A DNA stretch of 64,000 nucleotides from Ashinkailepas kermadecensis (taxonomy: Eukaryota; Arthropoda; Thecostraca; Neolepadidae): the NCBI GenBank assembly GCA_034440615.1, contig JAOTOM010004673.1:124001-188000 (forward strand), written 5' to 3'. Positions 61,291 through 64,000 of the stretch are shown here, piece by piece (position 1 is the first letter of the stretch; each line of letters begins with the position of its first letter). The notes beneath the pieces are model-generated. The model did no database searches. It was not told the origin of the DNA and saw only the letters and a program-made list of their open reading frames with translations. Made by a program: the position numbers and the translations under genes.

Positions 61291-62099
61291 TCCTGCCGGA
61301 GACCTGCTGGTCAAGGGTAAGACGTTAGCAGCGGAACACTGCCGCGACAGGTTTTGAACATTACCATGCCGCAGCCCACGTGTGAGGTGACACGTGGTGT
61401 ACTGCATGCACTTCGAACTATGACTGCGAAATTGCTTATTTGGTATCCAGCTCGAGGCTCCAGTCGTCCTGGTGGAGAAGACACACAGTGAGCCTGCCCT
61501 TTCTGTCTAGAAGGCACTAAATTCTGGCGATGGAAAGTTTGCCGTAGAGTGGCTAGAGAACGGAAATGAGTTGGAGCACCAAGACAAAATCGGGCCTCTG
61601 AATGTCGCTTGGATGGTCTCGAAGCCATTGCATTTGGAAGTGTTGGAACGTAATTCAGAGCATTGTATTCAAATTGTCTGAAATGGAGGGCCCGAGGTGT
61701 GGCAGGTGTATTGGACTGTACTTGTTTTCGTTATCTAAAGATAGCACACAACAGATGTAGCGATCGACATCTGAGGTCATACTTGTGGAACATCTTCAAG
61801 TGGGAATAATTGGCACGAACTCATTTAATCATCGAACTGAGCCAATCGTTTCCGATATGGACGAGAGTTACCGATAACTGTGTGAACTACTGGAAGGTGG
61901 AAGTCGAAGCAATTAAGGAGCAGATTACGGCATAGGAATTTGCACAACATGCTTCATTACAAAATGGAAAAGGAATGGAATGGCTACAAGCCATGATATA
62001 TTCTCTTCACCCTCTCGAAATAGCTTTCGAAATGCATAGTCTGTACCAAAATTTCGTTTTTAATAATCCTGTTTTCGCCATGTTGCAAATGTTATGGGA
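61291..62099. other. No feature recognised
   Basis: This is unique AT-richer sequence without supported genes. Confidence 0.5.
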
Positions 62100-62360
62100 A
62101 CACACCTGAATGTGTCGGGTGTGCAAAACACAATTGAGTGGATAACACAAAATGAAGATATCGGGTGTGCAACACACAACTGAGTAGGTAACACAAAACG
62201 AAGATATCTGGTGTGTAACACGAGAAGAATATGTCGGATGCGTAACACGGTGGATAACATAAAACGAATATACGGGTGTGTAACACACAAAGGGGTGAGT
62301 AACACAAAACGAATACGTGGATATCGGGTGTGGAACAAACAAGGGGGTGGGTAACACAAA
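62100..62360. repeat. Degenerate repeat of about 40-55 bp
   Basis: GGGTGTGCAACACACAA and GGTAACACAAAACGAA recur about six times with strong divergence. It abuts the SINE-like element on its right. Confidence 0.8.
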
Positions 62361-62370
62361 GCGAATAGCT

Positions 62371-62540
62371 TGGGGTCGCAGTAGAGTTCAGTCGGTGACG
62401 TGTTGGACTCTTGATCGCAAGATCGTGGGCTTGTATCCGACGACCGGCGGAATTACCGAGTCCACCCGCGACTAACCAGCGTGGGAAGTCGACAACGCTA
62501 CGTGGCCCACCAGTCGAATACATTGTAAAATAGCCCATTG
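62371..62540 (+). mobile_element. SINE-like element with tRNA-Lys-like head
   Basis: AGAGTTCAGTCGGTGACGTG followed by TTGGACTCTTGATCGCAAG and ATCGTGGGCTTGTATCC resembles a tRNA-Lys(CUU) body: D arm, anticodon arm with CUU, T arm. The B box is mutated (GGCTTGTATCC). A non-tRNA body follows to the A-rich TTGTAAAATAGCCC near 62532. This fits an old tRNA-derived SINE. Confidence 0.6.
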
Positions 62541-62979
62541 TTTTTCTTTTCCACTCGAATATGTCGCTCTAAGCTTAAGATCTTTCGATTGCACTTAAGA
62601 AGAAGTAGCTATATCTCATGATTTCGGCGAAGAATGAATGAACTGAATGAAATGTATGAATTAATGAATGAATGAAAAATGAATGAAAAATGAACCGCAC
62701 AATAATTGCCATTCAAAAATATTAAAATCAGAGACCGTTTCTCTTTAACTGTGTAAGACATTGTATTTAGAAAACAAAACATTTGGAACGTATTGTCCAA
62801 ATACACCATAACATATTAACACCAGCATATTTGAGCATGGAACTGAGCATATCATTTTGGACAGAGGTAAGGAGTAAACATAGCGGACTTAGCTATTCAA
62901 AGCTATGGTGTGGTATGACATGAAAATAGCATATATTTCTGTGTTTTAACAATTTGTGATTCCATCTTAACTAGTACAA

Positions 62980-62982
<3 letters not shown>
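62541..62982. other. No feature recognised
   Basis: This AT-rich stretch contains a short GAATGAAT-type simple repeat near 62632-62690. No gene is seen. Confidence 0.6.

Positions 62983-63051
<69 letters not shown>
62983..63051. repeat. TA dinucleotide tract
   Basis: This is an almost pure TA run of about 34 units. Confidence 0.95.
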
Positions 63052-63052
<1 letters not shown>

Positions 63053-63611
63053 TATTCTTCCAACAAATGTTCGCGGTCATCTTCCTCCAGCCAGTGAGTC
63101 TTGCTACACCTCAGCTCGCATTGTTGTATCGTGCTTATAGTTTGCACGACTGCTCTTTTTAACGAAAAAGTGCGCACGCATGAACCGCATTTCGAAGCTA
63201 ATACATGCAGCACTTTATCAAGCCATTAATCACCCACTACCGAGCGCATTTCATGTGGCTGGATGTGTACACAATTCGTCGACGACATTCCCGCTGCGAT
63301 TGTCGCCGATGAGAAACTGCCCACTTCCACAGCTCAGGAAGAAATATCAATCAAGCGGCTTATCCCTCGAACTGATTCCCTTATGATAAGAGCGTCTTCT
63401 GGAGATTTTATCGCCCGATCTCGCCTACCAACGGTCCATTAAAGTCTTCCCGGATTGTTGCTGTCGCCGGTCGTTAGAGCCGAGCCGGCTCGTTGCGTTC
63501 GGCGCCGGTATCTCACCAATCGTATCACCATAGCGTTCGACCGCTACATTAAAACTACATTAGGCCAAAACAAAAAGTCAACAACAGAGCCATGGAGGCC
63601 AAAATGACCAT
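63052..63611. other. No feature recognised
   Basis: This is unique sequence with only short, domain-less open frames. Confidence 0.5.
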
Positions 63612-64000
63612 TAGTGCCGGTGTGTCCGGCTGGGGACAGGTCGGTCGGCGTCCTATGTTGTCACGTGTCCGGCTGGGGACAGGCTGGTCGGCGTCCTCTG
63701 TTGTCACGTGTCCGGCTGGGGACAGGTCGGTCGGCGTCCTATGTTGTCACGTGTCCGGCTGGGGACAGGCTGGTCGGCGTCCTCTGTTGTCGCGTGGCAG
63801 GCTAGGGACAGGTCGGTCGGCGTCCTATGTTGTCACGTGGTCGGCTGGGGACAGGCTGGTGGGCGTCCTATGTCGTCACGTGTCCGGCTGGGGACAGGTC
63901 GGTCGGCGTCCTTTGTTGTCGCGTGTCCGGCTGGGGACAGGTCGGTCGGCGTCCTATGCTGTCACGTGGTCGGCTGGGGACAGGCTGGTCGGCGTCCTAT
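63612..64000. repeat. 43-bp minisatellite, about 9 copies, running off the window
   Basis: The unit is GTCCGGCTGGGGACAGGTCG followed by GTCGGCGTCCTATGTTGTCACGT. Six of eight junctions carry CACGTG. GTCGGTC/CTGGTCG variants alternate in the left half, giving an 86-bp higher-order period there. The array is truncated by the window edge. Confidence 0.93.

Overview
The window is eukaryotic. It has widely spaced exons with GT-AG introns, very little coding sequence, many minisatellites and tRNA-derived repeats. The only gene I can reconstruct with confidence is the 5' (N-terminal) part of a plexin on the minus strand, most probably a plexin of the B class (PlexB). Plexin plus high GC, GC-ending codons and repeat-stuffed introns suggests an invertebrate, perhaps an arthropod such as a crustacean. 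I cannot name the species.

Plexin layout, read right to left. The start codon is at 41789 in an exon running from a 3' splice site just above 41831 down to 40683. Further exons lie at 28701-28522, 18303-18175, 9677-9577 and 440-308. Together they encode about 550 residues: a signal peptide, the whole sema domain, the PSI domain and the start of the linker into the first IPT region. All junctions keep the frame: introns 1, 2, 3 and 5 are phase 0 and intron 4 is phase 2. The IPT repeats, transmembrane segment and cytoplasmic GAP domain must lie left of the window. The first non-coding exon and promoter were not found; they should lie right of 41832.

The four complete introns (about 9.1, 8.5, 10.2 and 12.0 kb) and the 22 kb upstream of the coding region hold more than thirty separate tandem arrays, with units from 2 to about 95 bp. 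The larger ones together occupy roughly 12 kb. Most units are unrelated to each other. Nearly all the long open frames in this window fall inside these arrays and should not be read as genes. Notable arrays are about 39 copies of a 25-bp unit carrying CACGTG in intron 2 (22205-23185), a 37-bp array of about 36 copies in intron 4 (2190-3535), and a CACGTG-bearing 43-bp array running off the right edge.

Mobile elements are short and non-coding: a 324-bp MITE with about 90-bp inverted arms (50602-50925), a 122-nt insertion with a 14-bp target-site duplication and a hammerhead-like fold (54805-54926), and two tRNA-derived SINE-like elements (61083-61290, 62371-62540). To the right of about 50.3 kb the DNA is more AT-rich and looks intergenic, or like 5' intron. 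A weak candidate for exons of another minus-strand gene lies at 58.9-59.2 kb.
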